64,000 nt of DNA from Paramecium sonneborni. Its lineage: Eukaryota; Ciliophora; Oligohymenophorea; Peniculida; Parameciidae. This document shows, piece after piece, positions 50,968-62,629 of this stretch. Numbering within the stretch: the stretch's first letter is position 1; each line of letters starts with the position of its first letter. The notes beneath the pieces were generated by a model, which had not been told where the DNA came from, ran no database searches, and saw nothing but the letters and a program-made list of their open reading frames with translations. The DNA lies in the NCBI GenBank assembly GCA_905182985.1, contig CAJJDN010000001.1:500157-564156 (forward strand), given 5' to 3'. The translations under genes and the position numbers were made by a program.

Positions 50968-52233
50968 ATGTATAACAATAATAAATTAGTGTCAAATGGC
51001 ACAAACTCTGTTAATGCTAAAAGTTTAGTTAATTTAAACATTTAAACTAATATTGATACACCAAATAAAGTGGTTAAATTTAAAAGGAGAGAGAGTTAAT
51101 AATAAGAAGGATAATCAAGACCAAAAACTTCATATCATAAGAAATAACATAAGGTTTAACCAAAGCCAGAATAAAAGGTTGCATCTTTAATAAATGATGA
51201 ATTAATGAGATAGAGTTCCACTAGTTCTTTATATCAGGAATATAAAATGGCTAATTTAAAGGCTAACCTACAAAAATTATAAGCATAAAAAAAATGTAAT
51301 CTAATTGAACTTAATCATGTTGAATTGAGTGATGATGAATAGATAAATTATTATTTAACAGAACTTTGTCGATAACATCCTGAAATAGATATTGGTAAAC
51401 TTTTAGATGTGGATGTAGAAAAAGTGAGTTTTATATAACATCAAGACAAATTAACAGAATTAATTGAAAAAAGAATAAATTAAGAAGAATTAGATTAAAT
51501 AATAAGTAAGGATGAAAAAAACAATTTGGTCAAAGTATATAAAGAATCTAGATATGATTAATTTGAACCTGAATATAGTAAAAAGAATAAATTAAAAATG
51601 ACTACCTTTAAAAAATAAAAAGAAATTTAAGATAAATTATTTGCATAAATATTTGAAGATGAAGTTTAAAATAAAACTTAGAAAGTTGATCTAAATAAAT
51701 TTTTTAGAGCTCCTTCTTAATAAATATCTAATAAGATTAAACGAAGATTAAATTATGGAATCAATTCAAAACCTTTATCTCATAGATAATCTCCTGGAAT
51801 TAGTCATTTTGAATCAAGACCTTAAACTGCATTAGGTACACATACTCAATCATAAACCTTTTTAACAACAAAATAAAAATGGGACGGAAGAGGTGTTGAT
51901 CCTGAAACTTAATAATAAATGTAAGATATTATTGGATATTGTGTTGAATTAGAAGATGGATAAAAAAAAGAAAAAAAATAATTTAAAAGAAAAATGAGAA
52001 AAATGGATTAAGAAATATAAAGATCTGTAAGAACTGTCTCTGAATAATTTTAAAATTAAGATAAATAAACAATTTAACATGAAGAATTTCAAAAATTCTA
52101 AAGTGAAACTTAATTTAAAAGAAAACTTATTGGTTTCTTAATGAATCAAGTTCCTGATAAAAATGAAATTTTAAGTTAAAAAGCACGTAAAGAATCAACA
52201 AATAAATTTATTCATAAAGTTAGTGAATTATGA
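50968..52233 (+). CDS. Gln/Lys-rich protein of unknown function, 421 residues
   Basis: A single intron-free exon of exactly 422 codons. Mostly charged and polar. A helical centre (ELNHVELSDDEQINYYLTEL; EIDIGKLLDVDVEKVSFIQH) is followed by basic stretches (KIKRRLNYGINSKPLSHRQS). The segment KWDGRGVDPETQQQMQDIIG is the most protein-like, and the end (KRKLIGFLMNQVPDKNEILS) is helical. No domain is recognised, and no signal peptide or membrane helix is seen. The start at 50968 was chosen because it gives the longest frame; an out-of-frame ATG five bases upstream is not used. Confidence 0.65.
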
Positions 52234-52322
52234 ATTATAAATATATCCCTTTATAATTTCTTTAAATTTGTCAAAATATTAATGAATATATTTACATTTA
52301 TTTTACCTTTTGTAAACATTAG

Positions 52323-53201
52323 ATGAAGATGAATAATTTTCTCCAAATTTTATATATATTAAATACTTAAACTTTTAAGTAGTAACTTTGTTGAAAATCA
52401 AAAGATTTATCTAGAAAATATGTAGTTAATTAAAGAGAGTTTTATTAGTTAAACGAATTTTTTCAAGAGAAATTTCTATTAAAGAAGCCACTAAAGAATA
52501 TAGTGTTAATTTTTATACTGAAAAAGCGATTTTGTACTCATACGCATAAAAAAGTCAGGAAGAAAAAACATGGAATAAATAAAAAGAAAAAGATAATAAC
52601 TTTTATAATTAGAGAATAATTTAATCTATAAATGATTTTGATAGAGATATTTAATCAAGAAAAAGAAGTTTTTCTACTGATTTAAAAGTATACATTTATA
52701 AATATAAATCTCTAGCCAAATGATTAATATATAATCAATAGCTTATTATTAAATTAAAATCACATAAAATACGAAAAATATAGTTTCAACTCAAAGTTTA
52801 GAAGGAAAAATCCATTTTTACAGCTTGCTAATTATTAAAGAGAATTAGAAAAATAAAAATTAATTAATTTTCATTTTGTATTGATGATAACTGTAAATAT
52901 CCTTCTTAATAATTATTAGTCTCTTTAACAAAAATAATATTATATCCTTATAAATTCCTTTAATTAAAGAAAAACTAAATTGAGTTGCTTATTTATTTTT
53001 TAATTATTATATTATCTAAATCTCAGTCTTAAATTACAATTCATCGAAAAAAATTTTCTTTTAATTAATGTGAATGATAGTTTTACAAATCTAAATTCTA
53101 GCATTTTAAAAAAAAATTCTCATAGCAGTTGCTAATAATTAATCCTGGCTTCAAGAAATAAATTAAACAATACAATTAAGTTTTTTTATAAGAAATACTG
53201 A
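52323..53201 (+). CDS. Basic protein of unknown function, 3' structure ambiguous
   Basis: The first part is convincing: MKMNNFLQILYILNTQTFKF, then (after a 26-nt intron) QLKRVLLVKRIFSREISIKE and SVNFYTEKAILYSYAQKSQE. After STDLK a 28-nt GTA...TAG intron gives one continuation (KYEKYSFNSKFRRKNPFLQL) to TGA 53199-53201. Reading straight through instead meets TGA at 52721-52723, beyond which that frame stays coherent (FCIDDNCKYPSQQLLVSLTK) to 53075-53077. Both continuations keep the codon count exact, so I cannot choose. The gene may be decaying or have an unusual intron. No known domain. Confidence 0.45.
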
Positions 53202-53861
53202 CTTTAAATAATTCCCCATAAAAAAATCCTAACCTCTGCACATTCTTATGATAATTAAAAAAAAAAATTTACTAACACCATAAGATTAAATCAATATCTA
53301 TTTAAAAAGTTAATTAAGATTCATAACAAAAAAATGATTAATTAAATCTTATTTAAACTTTAAAAAAAGAAAAATTTATAAAAATAATTATCAAAAAAAT
53401 ATTGTTATCATTTTTTTCGAGTAAACTCTTATCACTTATTTTTATTCAAGGATATTTCAGTTAAGAATTGTAAAACCCTTGATTATCATGATATAATATA
53501 GAAACACTTAAGCATTTATAAAAAAGTAAAAATAGTGTTGTGGAATTAGGGAAAACAAATTTATCAAAATTTTAATAGATAATATTTAAATACAATATCG
53601 ATATTTTATAATTCTTATTTTCTCAGTTGACAATTAAACAACTCTTAGCAAATAATTAAATACTCGAAACGAATAATAGAATTTTCGAATTTTCATATAG
53701 AAATTTCAATCTAATTATACAATAAAAAAATAAAATAATATAATAAATATTATCAATTGCTTTAGTCACTATTATATATCGATCCTAAAAAAGAAATTTT
53801 TATTAAACTTTTTTTAAATTATCCAATTAATCAAATTCAATTATTAAAAAATATTAACAAT
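53202..53861. other. Intergenic AT-rich stretch
   Basis: About 660 bp with no coherent frame. Downstream, 53862-54209 is open in frame with the next gene and begins with an ATG (MSKDIIPFEVDVVKSSLNFF). It could be an N-terminal extension of that gene or a small separate gene with unresolved introns. Confidence 0.45.
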
Positions 53862-54209
53862 ATGTCAAAGGATATTATTCCTTTTGAAGTAGATGTAGTT
53901 AAATCTTCATTAAATTTTTTTTAGGACTTTTCTGTATTTTTTCACATTATAATTATAAAAAATAAGGTTCTTAATGTTTATTCGAATCAAAGAATAGAAA
54001 AAATTGATGCAACACTTTGTTTAATTTTTTTAATTTTGAATAAATTATTAGAATAATAACATTTCTTAATTAATTTAATGAAAAAGTGGCTTTAGAAAAA
54101 ATTAAACTAAAACCTATAAGAAGATTAAAATAAGCATAGACTAAGTAGAAAAGAACGATATATGAGAAAATATTTGAATTCAGAAAAATGTTACAATTAT
54201 TGGGAGATT

Positions 54210-56916
54210 ATGGCATCCAATAATTTAATTTAAGTAAATCTAAATAGAGAATCATAAGGATTTATTAAATAAATTTAAGAAATATTTAAAAGTCCTGAAT
54301 AAATCTTTGATGTTGAATTGCAATAAAAATTAATGGAGTTGTATAGTCTTTAAGATGAATAAACACCAGTATTAGCAATTTTTGCTGTTGGATTTCATCA
54401 TAAAAGAGGATCAGAAATAGAATATTGTTATCCAGAGTTATCATAATTAACAAATGATAAAGAAAATATAATAAATACAGTTACGACATGTGCTTTGCCG
54501 GATGCCGTTCATAATGCAAATGAAGATTACCTATATTTTAATTTTGATGCATAAATAAATGGTTAGAGGAAACATATATTTGGTGTAACATGCTTCAAAT
54601 AAATAAAAGTAACAGAAGAGTTGAAAAAATAAAATCCTGAATTGACTAGAGGACATATTTAAAAGGCAATTTGTTTATTATCATTTGTACCTCTTTTTGG
54701 ATATATAAAGAGTAGATTAGAACCTACTATATAAGCTTATTTTTAATTGTAAGATTTTAAAGATATGTCCATTTTAAATTATGCATTTGATAGTATTTAA
54801 TAAACCTTTGATTTAAAGAATGTTGAAATCTCAGCTTTATACACTGATACAAATTTAATTGGGTTATTTTGGATTTTTAAAGATAAGATATTTAAGATCC
54901 TTAAAGCCATTTAATTTTAATTAAAGATTATTATATATTCATAATCTTCTAGTGTATGTTCTAGATTTATTATAAGTTTATTATCATTAATTCCAGGTTT
55001 ATTAAATTTTAATTTGTAATCTAAGAAATCTTTAATTTAAGTAATTAAATAAATATTATTTTAAGGCAAGCTATTTAAGTAATTTTGGTTTACCTTTCAA
55101 AATATTTACTGAATCCTATCAATTATTTATGCATTTTAGTGTGATAGACATCAATACGATATAGAACAGCAATATTAAAGGTTATTTGATAGGGACAACG
55201 AGCAAATTTATTAAGGGTTTAAATCAATTGAATCCTGAGATTATAATTGATATTGACACAGGAGAATTAAATATTTTAAAAGAATAACATAAAAAATTAT
55301 TAAAGTAATTTATTTTTATAATTAAGTCTCAAACTAAATGAAAAATAATTGTATAGTGCTATAAATACTGAATGTTTAAAATCATTAGATTAAAATTAAT
55401 AAGATTAATTAAAAAAATTAATTCCTATTTAAAATCAAAAGATCACATTTTAAGGAAGTGAAGATTGGATTAGAAAAATAATTCATGATCATTTAATAAA
55501 ATTGTTATCAGAAATTAGTTATTTTGCAATTAATTTATAAACATTTGATGAACGTATCAATAAGTTAACTGCAATAAGAACTAGAAAGAGTATGATAATA
55601 AAATAAGAAATAAGTCCATAAGATGTAATATTAGAATCTATAATAAAAAGAGCTCTGATGATGAAGAAAATGCATCTTAAGACCCGTAAAAATTAGAAAT
55701 AAAGAAACATAAAGAAGATTTAGTTGAAGAATTAAAAATTAAGGAATATCGCAATTTACTATATGACTTAATGAGAGTGATAAGAAAACATAATAGAAAA
55801 GGTATCATTTATTGGATTACAAAAACTGAGAATGGACTTAATTGGTTGAAATCATTTGATTATTCAATAATCACTAATTCTGAATGTTTTGATAAAAGTT
55901 CAACAGTGCCATTTTATAAAGTTTTTGAAAATGCAGATATTTATATAGGAAATATGTAATATGGTGGAATGATAGAATTATTTTAAAAAAGAGTATATTT
56001 GGGGTAAATTCAAGATTTTCTAAAGCATGGTTAAGGAAGATATGAAAAATTAATAGATAAGAAATTTTAATATAAAGGTCAATTCAAACATAATAAGTTT
56101 CATGGTGATGGTATATTAATAGTTGTAAATGAATTTCAATATAATGGTCATTTTGAGTAAATATTTTTTATAATTTTAGAAATAATTAATTTAATGGTTA
56201 TGGCAATTTGTAAAAAGATAATTTAATTTATGAAGGATGGTTTAAAAATGGTTCTTATAGTGGAACTGGAAAATTAATATTGCCAAACAAAGATGTTTAT
56301 GTAGGTTAATTTTTAGAAGGCCTCTTTTAAGGAGAAGGCTAATATGTTTGGGCTAATGGTGATATTTATAAAGGAATTTATAAAGCAGGAAAAAGACATG
56401 GCATGGGAATATATTTTAGTAAAAATTGATTTTATAATTAATTCAGCTAAATTATACACATATGAAGGAGAATGGGTTGAAGATTTAAAAGATGGATTTG
56501 GAGTGATTACATTATAAGAGAATAATTGTAAATACTAAGGGTAATTTTAAAAAGATGAGTTTTTATTAAATTAAGATATTATTATCAAATTCCCAGATGA
56601 CAGCATTTATAAAGGTAAATGAGAAACTTATTATATAGGATAGATTAAAAATTACAAGCCTCATGGAAAAGGGTATTTGTAATTTATTGATGGGAAATTT
56701 TAGGATGGAATTTTTAAGGATGGAAATTTTATAGATTCAAATCAAGTTGAATAATTAAACGAATAAATTCCTTTTCATTCAGAAAATTAAATCATTTAAA
56801 ATACTATTTAAATAGATTCTTAAAATTAAGAAGATCTTTGTCTAAATTAAATAGTTGATCAATTGGAGCATTTACAATAATAAATTGATGATAGTTCCAA
56901 TTAATCAATATCATGA
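54210..56916 (+). CDS. AVL9/DENN-family protein fused to MORN repeats
   Basis: About 852 residues from ATG 54210, and 968 if the in-frame ATG at 53862 is used. Introns of 25, 22, 26, 23, 28 and 24 nt. The first 400 residues match AVL9: VLAIFAVGFHHKRGSEIEYC, TCALPDAVHNANEDYLYFNF, KHIFGVTCFKQIKV, LTRGHIQKAICLLSFVPLFG and TIQAYFQLQDFKDMSILNYA. A helical, acidic linker follows. The C-terminal 300 residues are MORN repeats: YKGQFKHNKFHGDGIL, YEGWFKNGSYSGTGKLILPN, YVGQFLEGLFQGEGQYVWAN, YKGIYKAGKRHGMGIYF and YEGEWVEDLKDGFGVITL. AVL9/DENN proteins act in exocytic traffic and on Rab GTPases; MORN repeats bind membranes or scaffolds at the cell cortex. The combination is notable. Confidence 0.85.
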
Positions 56917-57082
56917 TTTATCATTCATTAATAATATATTTTTGTAACATTGCATTTAACATAGAAATCATATTTTTTGATATGCTAATAAAAACATGAT
57001 TAATTATAAAAAATATACTTATAATTTAAGTAAAAAAAAAATAAATTAAATTTGAACTATTTATCAATAGAATTTAAAATAT

Positions 57083-57835
57083 TCATTTATTCTCTTCTTA
57101 TTATTCTTATTGAATATCTTATTTTTATTGATCTCCTTCTTAAGGAGCTTATTCTTTTTATTATACTTCTTCCTCTTTTTCTAAATCATCTATATTTCCT
57201 AATTAAAATAAAAATCAATTCTACCCTCATTTGGTTCTTCTTCATCTTCATCGTCATTTTCATGATGATGTCCATGATCGTGATCGTGATCGTGATCATG
57301 ACCATGACCATGACCATGACCATGATCGTGACCATGATCGTGACCATGTCCTTAATCGAAGTTCTAAAATCTATTTGAATCCCAATCATCTAAACCTTTA
57401 CCTCCTTCTTCAGCTTCATCATCTTCATCAATATATTTAGTCCAATCAACCTAAAGATTATATTTAATAACTTTACTTATAAATATTGTAATTTATGAGT
57501 TTCTTTTATTAATCTTGTCCAATATGATGCTGCTTTATCTTTTTTTGAAAGAATAAATCTGACATTTAATCCATAATTTGTCCATTTACTTTCCTATTTC
57601 AAATTAATTTATTTATACCTCAACAACAACTTCACTAAAGAAGTTAATTTCAAATACATAATTAACACCTTCTGCATTGGCTGAAAATTTAAGTGAACTA
57701 GATGTCAAATCAACTTTTTCATCTTTCAGATCTCTCACTTCTACAGTCAAGAAAACATTATCTTTTCTTTAAGCCCATTTCACTATTGGAGCACTAAACA
57801 ATATTCAAGGATATATTTTACATTGTTTTTTGCAT
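57083..57835 (-). CDS. p23 Hsp90 co-chaperone (CS domain) with His-rich tail
   Basis: The protein has 215 residues and introns of 28, 25, 26 and 26 nt. Residues 1-110 are a CS/p23 beta-sandwich: APIVKWAQRKDNVFLTVEVR, SSSLKFSANAEGVNYVFEIN and ARLS-region equivalent AASYWTRLIKETHKLQYL. The diagnostic p23 tail VDWTKYIDEDDEAEEGG and LDDWDSNRFQNF follows. Where other p23 proteins have an acidic, Gly-rich tail, this one has about 25 residues of alternating His with Gly or Asp (GHGHDHGHDHGHGHGHG), then acid and Gln-rich residues. p23 stabilises the ATP-bound closed Hsp90 and aids client maturation; the His tract may bind metal (inference). The last intron replaces a basic readthrough ending. Confidence 0.9.
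57261..57350. repeat. CATGAC/GATCGT hexamer-like repeat within the p23 gene
   Basis: Tandem CAT/GAC/CGT triplets encoding His-Gly and His-Asp on the minus strand. The same DNA gives long open frames on both strands in several phases, which are shadows. Locally GC-rich compared with the surroundings. Confidence 0.8.
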
Positions 57836-57930
57836 TAAAACTTAATTTTATTTTATTTCTAAAATTTAGTTATTAATCGATTAGAATTATAATAAATCCT
57901 TCCAGAAAATACTATTTATATATTAATATA

Positions 57931-59081
57931 TCATTTGATAAATGAAATTCCTGCTAAATTTAAATTTGGTATTATTGTTCTTGTATTTCTTCTATTCATC
58001 GAATTTACCCTTACATCACCTGGACTTTATAATTTATTTATGAACTCGATTCGACTTGATTTTCTTGGAATTTAATGTTCCTCTTAAAGAAAACTATTTC
58101 TTGGAGGAGAACATAAAGATATATGAGATTAATGAGATGTTTTAATTGGTTTTACATTTGTAGAAGAGATTTAACTAAAATTTATAACAACATATATTTA
58201 CTTTGCCAGAGATTATTGAATTTTTTCCAAACGATTTGTGGTTATAAATTATGTTCTTTACTATTCTTGTACTTAAAAGGATTTTATTGAATTATTATTA
58301 TTGTTAAAAAATTGTTTATATTAACTTGAAAAATCAGTCCATTTAAGAGGTAGTTTATATATTTCATCTTAAAATTTTTTAAGATTACTTTAATATTATT
58401 AATTTGTTTTGATAGTAATTTCATCTATGTGATTTAATATTGTTTTAAATTGTTCAATATCATTTTAAATTCCAGATTGTTATTACAGTATACTTTTGAT
58501 TTCATCCTTCATAATTTACATTTCTTTAATTTCTATTTAGAATCCATCTTCTTATTATTGTAAATTAGAAGAATTTAAAGTTTCAAATTTAGAAATTTCA
58601 TTCATAAATGATTATAGTTTATCATCTAAATATATATGTAAAGATTTAAATTCTGATTCCAGATCTTATTTAATTTTATTTGAAATTTCTCTTATTTTTT
58701 ATTTATCGAACTAAATAATTCTAATATTATCTAAATATTTTTCAATAGAAACATTGAGTTTTTCAATAAATGGATGACCTTTTATTTAAATTTAATCTTT
58801 TTGATTAATTTATTTTTTAGAAGTTGTATATGGAATTATAATAGGAGGTTATAATAATTGTAATTTAAAATCCAATAATGCATTAATTGTTTCATCATCT
58901 AAAATAGTTATGTCATAACATGTGATACATTGAATTTAATTTTGATGCTATGAATTAGATAAAAAAAAAATACTTGTTTAAACAATTTGGCTAAACAAGA
59001 AAGGCAAAATGAGTGTTCACAATCTAAACAAACAAATTTTTCAGGAACAATTTAGCATTTCTCACATTAAATTTGATTCAT
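57931..59081 (-). CDS. N-terminal zinc-finger/coiled-coil protein
   Basis: About 374 residues. A 26-nt intron lies after AKLFKQ; a second of 27 nt near 58170 keeps frame either way. The N-terminus is a Cys/His cluster resembling a B-box or treble-clef: NQIQCEKCQIVPEKFVCLDC, EHSFCLSCLAKLFKQ and QCITCYDI. A coiled coil of about 200 residues follows (KQKIREISNKIKQDLESEFK; EIKEMQIMKDEIKSILQQQS), then a Ser/Arg/Asn-rich tail (SLCSPPRNSFLQEEHQIPRK). The layout is TRIM-like without a recognisable output domain. No ligase activity is shown. It lies divergent to the STIMATE-family gene, 42 bp apart. Confidence 0.7.
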
Positions 59082-59123
59082 AATACTTTTTAACAACTTT
59101 ATTTAATTATATAATTAATAAAG

Positions 59124-60167
59124 ATGTCTGATGATTGTGATATTTTGGGACCTTTAGGATTTGCAATACAAATTTTATTAGGTGTGTTTTCATTCTTTAT
59201 TTTGATTTGTAATTAAGAATTTATAGGTTAGATAAAAGAATTGTAGAAAAACCTAAGAGGTAATGGAAAGTGTGGGGATTAGATACATCAAAATAAGGTT
59301 GTTCATAAATCTTTGCTCATTTCTTGAATGTTGCATTAGCTATACATTTGTCAGGTGAATCAGATGAATGTGTTTGGTAGCTAATATTTAATAATTAAAA
59401 GGTATTTGGCTACATTGTTATTGGATACAACAATGGGTGTATTATTTAGTTATATAATCCTAAAATTAGTTGAATTTACATTGGAGCATTTTTAAATGAC
59501 AGTAAGATAACAATCATTTAGAATTATCGTTCAGGAAATTATTTTTTGATTATTATGCCAGACGATCAAGTTAAGAAAAATGAAATGAATAATAAAGATA
59601 AAGTTCCAGCAGGCACAAATCTTATTAAGCCAATCATTAAAATCGATTTAAAAGCATGGTTTATTCAGTTAATTTTATGGATAATAGTTGTGTCAATTGT
59701 AAAATTTCATTTTTATTTAAATTTAGTCAAAATTCTTCCTTTATTTATTGTAATTAGCAATTGGTTTCATTTTGGAAAACATTTCTTAATTTATATTATC
59801 TCCATTTTCAGATCTGACGACTATTAAATTATTAATTGTTATGTGTATTATTCCTGTTTTTATGAATGGCTTATAAGTGAGTAAATTAAGAGTTATTTAT
59901 AGTTTTGGGTTTAAGATAATTTTTTGAAAAAGACAGAATTTACTATTTAAGAGAAAAAATATGTCTTAAGTGAAATGTATGTAGATGAAGAATTAACAAA
60001 TTTTGCACAATTAGACAATTTTGTAAATAATCCAGTATTTATTATTAATTAAATTTCTGACTTAGGAAGTTAAAAGTGATAATTGTTTAGATAAATTACA
60101 TATAGAAATACCAAATGTAGGTGTTCAATAAAAGATCAAAGGATATCAAAAAGCTGATTTTGAATGA
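59124..60167 (+). CDS. STIMATE/TMEM110-family multi-span membrane protein
   Basis: The protein has 296 residues and six introns (23, 25, 20, 28, 26 and 31 nt). Family landmarks: ILGPLGFAIQILLGVFSFFI, YKRIVEKPKRQWKVWGLDTS with KQGCSQIFAHFLNVALAIHL, LATLLLDTTMGVLFSYIILK, the charged loop and WFIQLILWIIVVSISKFFLY, then LIVMCIIPVFMNGLQFWVQD and NFLKK. In animals the family member STIMATE sits in ER membranes at ER-plasma-membrane contacts and promotes STIM-dependent Ca2+ entry; fungal members are vacuolar. I infer an internal-membrane protein; a role in Ca2+ handling is plausible because ciliates depend on sub-plasmalemmal Ca2+ stores. The C-terminal 60 residues are polar. Confidence 0.8.
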
Positions 60168-60274
60168 TTTTATAATTAATAATTCATAATTTTATGATAA
60201 ATTCTATTTATTGTTAAAATAATTATAATTCAATATAAATATTAGTAATTTTAATGACTTAATCAGAATGCAAT

Positions 60275-61795
60275 TCAAGTGATCATTTTTTTTTATTTTG
60301 CATGCTAAAGTAAAATGATTGTATCATCAAACCTCATATTTAAGTTTTTACAGTTTAATACTACAATAATGTAATAATCCATCTCATTTGAACGATATGC
60401 ACTTGCTAAACAAGGTCCAGCAGAATCAGTAATTCCAGTTTTAATTCCAAAAAACCCTTTATCTAATAATTTGTTTGTGTTTTTCCATTCATATTATTTT
60501 TGAAGCGTCTTTAGAACGTATTCTTTACATGAAATTACTGTCTAGAATAGTTCATACTTTAAGCATTCTATTGAGAGAGTTATGATATCATTGCAGCAAG
60601 AATACTAATTTATTTCCTTTATTTTACATTATCTTCATTAGCCAAACCATGTACGCAAGCAAATTGAGTATTCTACTATCCTATTTAATGTGAATATAAG
60701 TTCATTTATTTGATGAAAACTTCAATAGGACAATATTAAAATCTAAATTAATGATTATAATAATATCCATCTGCACTTAGTTGCTCTATATCAATTAATT
60801 TAAGATCAAGTTTCTTATTGTATTAATTAAACAATCTAATCAAGTCAATAGATATATTATTTTTACATAATCGTTCCGATAGTTTATGCAATAAGAACTG
60901 CAGCATCATTTCCTGAAGGTAACATTAAGCCATAAAGTAAATCCTCTATTGATAAAATATCATTATATTTTAATTCAGCTGTTGTGCCAATAGTCTCAGA
61001 TGCTTTTTTTGTCACTTTCACTTTTATTTCTTTTAAGTTTAGATTGAATAATTCAACTATTAGCAAAGTTACATAAAAAGTCATTATTTTAGTTAAACTG
61101 GCTACTTCAACCTTTTTATTACTTTTTCTTTTAAGAATTATTTTATGCTCAATACAATCATAAACTGTGAAGCTTTTAGCTGTTACATTTAACTTCCTTT
61201 TTCTAGGTGAACCACAATAAGAAAATATAATATTTTTTGGAAGATTAAATTATAATTAATTTCCTATTTGAGAACAAGATTCTTTACTGCTTCCTGTCGT
61301 AGTAGAATTACAAGTATAATTTTTAATTGACACATTACTACTTGATTTTAATTTAGGAGGAATAAGAGATCTTTTAGTATCACTGTTTTATGGTGACTGT
61401 ATAATATTATTTGTATGATTTAGATCATTTAATTTAGTTTGAATATTAACGAATGCTAAAGAAATTTGTGGTAAACTGTTTTATGGATTATTTTATCTAG
61501 TTTTATTAGAAATTTCATTTTCATTTTTAGTTATTTATCTGTCTTTATCATGAATTTATTACGACTATTGTAATGAACAAATGGATTCATTTTTATTCCT
61601 TTAACTATTCGTGATATTTGGAGATTATAATTCTGTTACTAGTTATGGAATTTTTCGATAACTCTTTAGTAACTTAACAGTTTTAACTTGTTCTATTAGC
61701 TATATTTTTCTTGATGGTGGATGCAATAAATTTGGATTTATAAAATCAACGAAATTTACACTATTAAACTTCGATGAAGTGTTATTCCCAATCAT
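60275..61795 (-). CDS. Peptidase S11 (D-Ala-D-Ala carboxypeptidase-like) with long N-terminal extension
   Basis: The protein has 488 residues and introns of 31 and 23 nt. The C-terminal 300 residues carry the three motifs of serine penicillin-binding/S11 enzymes in order: S-x-x-K in EVASLTKIMTFYVTLL, S-G-N in LLYGLMLPSGNDAAVLIA and K-T-G in KGFFGIKTGITDSAGPCLAS. Other family hallmarks are FACVHGLANEDNYS and EWKNTNKLLDKG. The N-terminal 180 residues are Gln/Asn/Ser/Lys-rich without a signal peptide, unlike secreted bacterial enzymes, so a cytosolic protein is suggested. In bacteria the family trims peptidoglycan peptides. Ciliates have no peptidoglycan but eat bacteria, so a role on ingested wall fragments or another amide is possible. 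The code and introns show it is a resident gene. Confidence 0.85.
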
Positions 61796-62629
61796 TAATA
61801 AATTAATATATTATTAAATTAATAGATAATTAATGTGTTAATTCTCTATAATCTAACAACAAAATCATCTATTATATTAAATAAATTATAATAAATTCTT
61901 AAAAAAAAAAATAAGTTCCTAATGCATTATTTTGTAATATAATTTATTTTTTTTATGAAAAAAGGTTTTAATATATGCTATCTATAAATAAAAAAAAAGA
62001 GATAAAATAAATTTTTAATAAAAATTAAGTAATACTTTATTAGAGTATTTCAAATTCTTATGCGAGATTCAAAAAATTGGCAATTAAAATTTTTTAATGT
62101 TATTTTATTTATCTAAACTGTTTTTAGTAATATTAAAGTATTTTAGATGATTAACATATTAATTATTTATTTTGAAATGATCAATAAGACAATTTTTTAG
62201 TTCTGAAATTTAAGAAAGATTCAGATTTAATATAAAGTGTTTATGAAAATTAAATAAATCAAATAAATGAAAAATTAAAAATCCAAAGTTTTTATCAAAA
62301 TAACTCTTTTTAAAAATAAGTAATAAGAGCTTTTGATTGTTTAATATGGACATAAATATAACAAAGGTTTTCTAAATTTTAAAATAATAATAGAAGATAT
62401 GAATAATCATAAATATGCATAATTTATTGACTTTTATAACTTTAAAGGATTTTTATAATAATAATCTTAACTATAATAATTTCTGAATTATAATTATTAA
62501 ATAGTGATGTTTAAGAGGTAAAATAAATCATTTTAACTTTAATTTAAATAAAATGTTTGATCAATTCGATCAATTCATGGTATACAATTGAATAAAATAA
62601 TCTAAATAATCTAAATAAAATAAAAAAAA
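61796..62629. other. Intergenic AT-rich stretch
   Basis: About 830 bp between two minus-strand genes with A/T homopolymers and no coherent frame; it probably holds the 3' flank of the gene at the window end and the promoter of the S11 gene. Confidence 0.5.

Noticed and set aside
57052..57440. Overlapping plus- and minus-strand ORFs rich in Met/Ile/Thr or His/Asp/Arg
   Set aside because: Shadow frames of the His-coding repeat of the minus-strand p23 gene, which has a complete spliced model.
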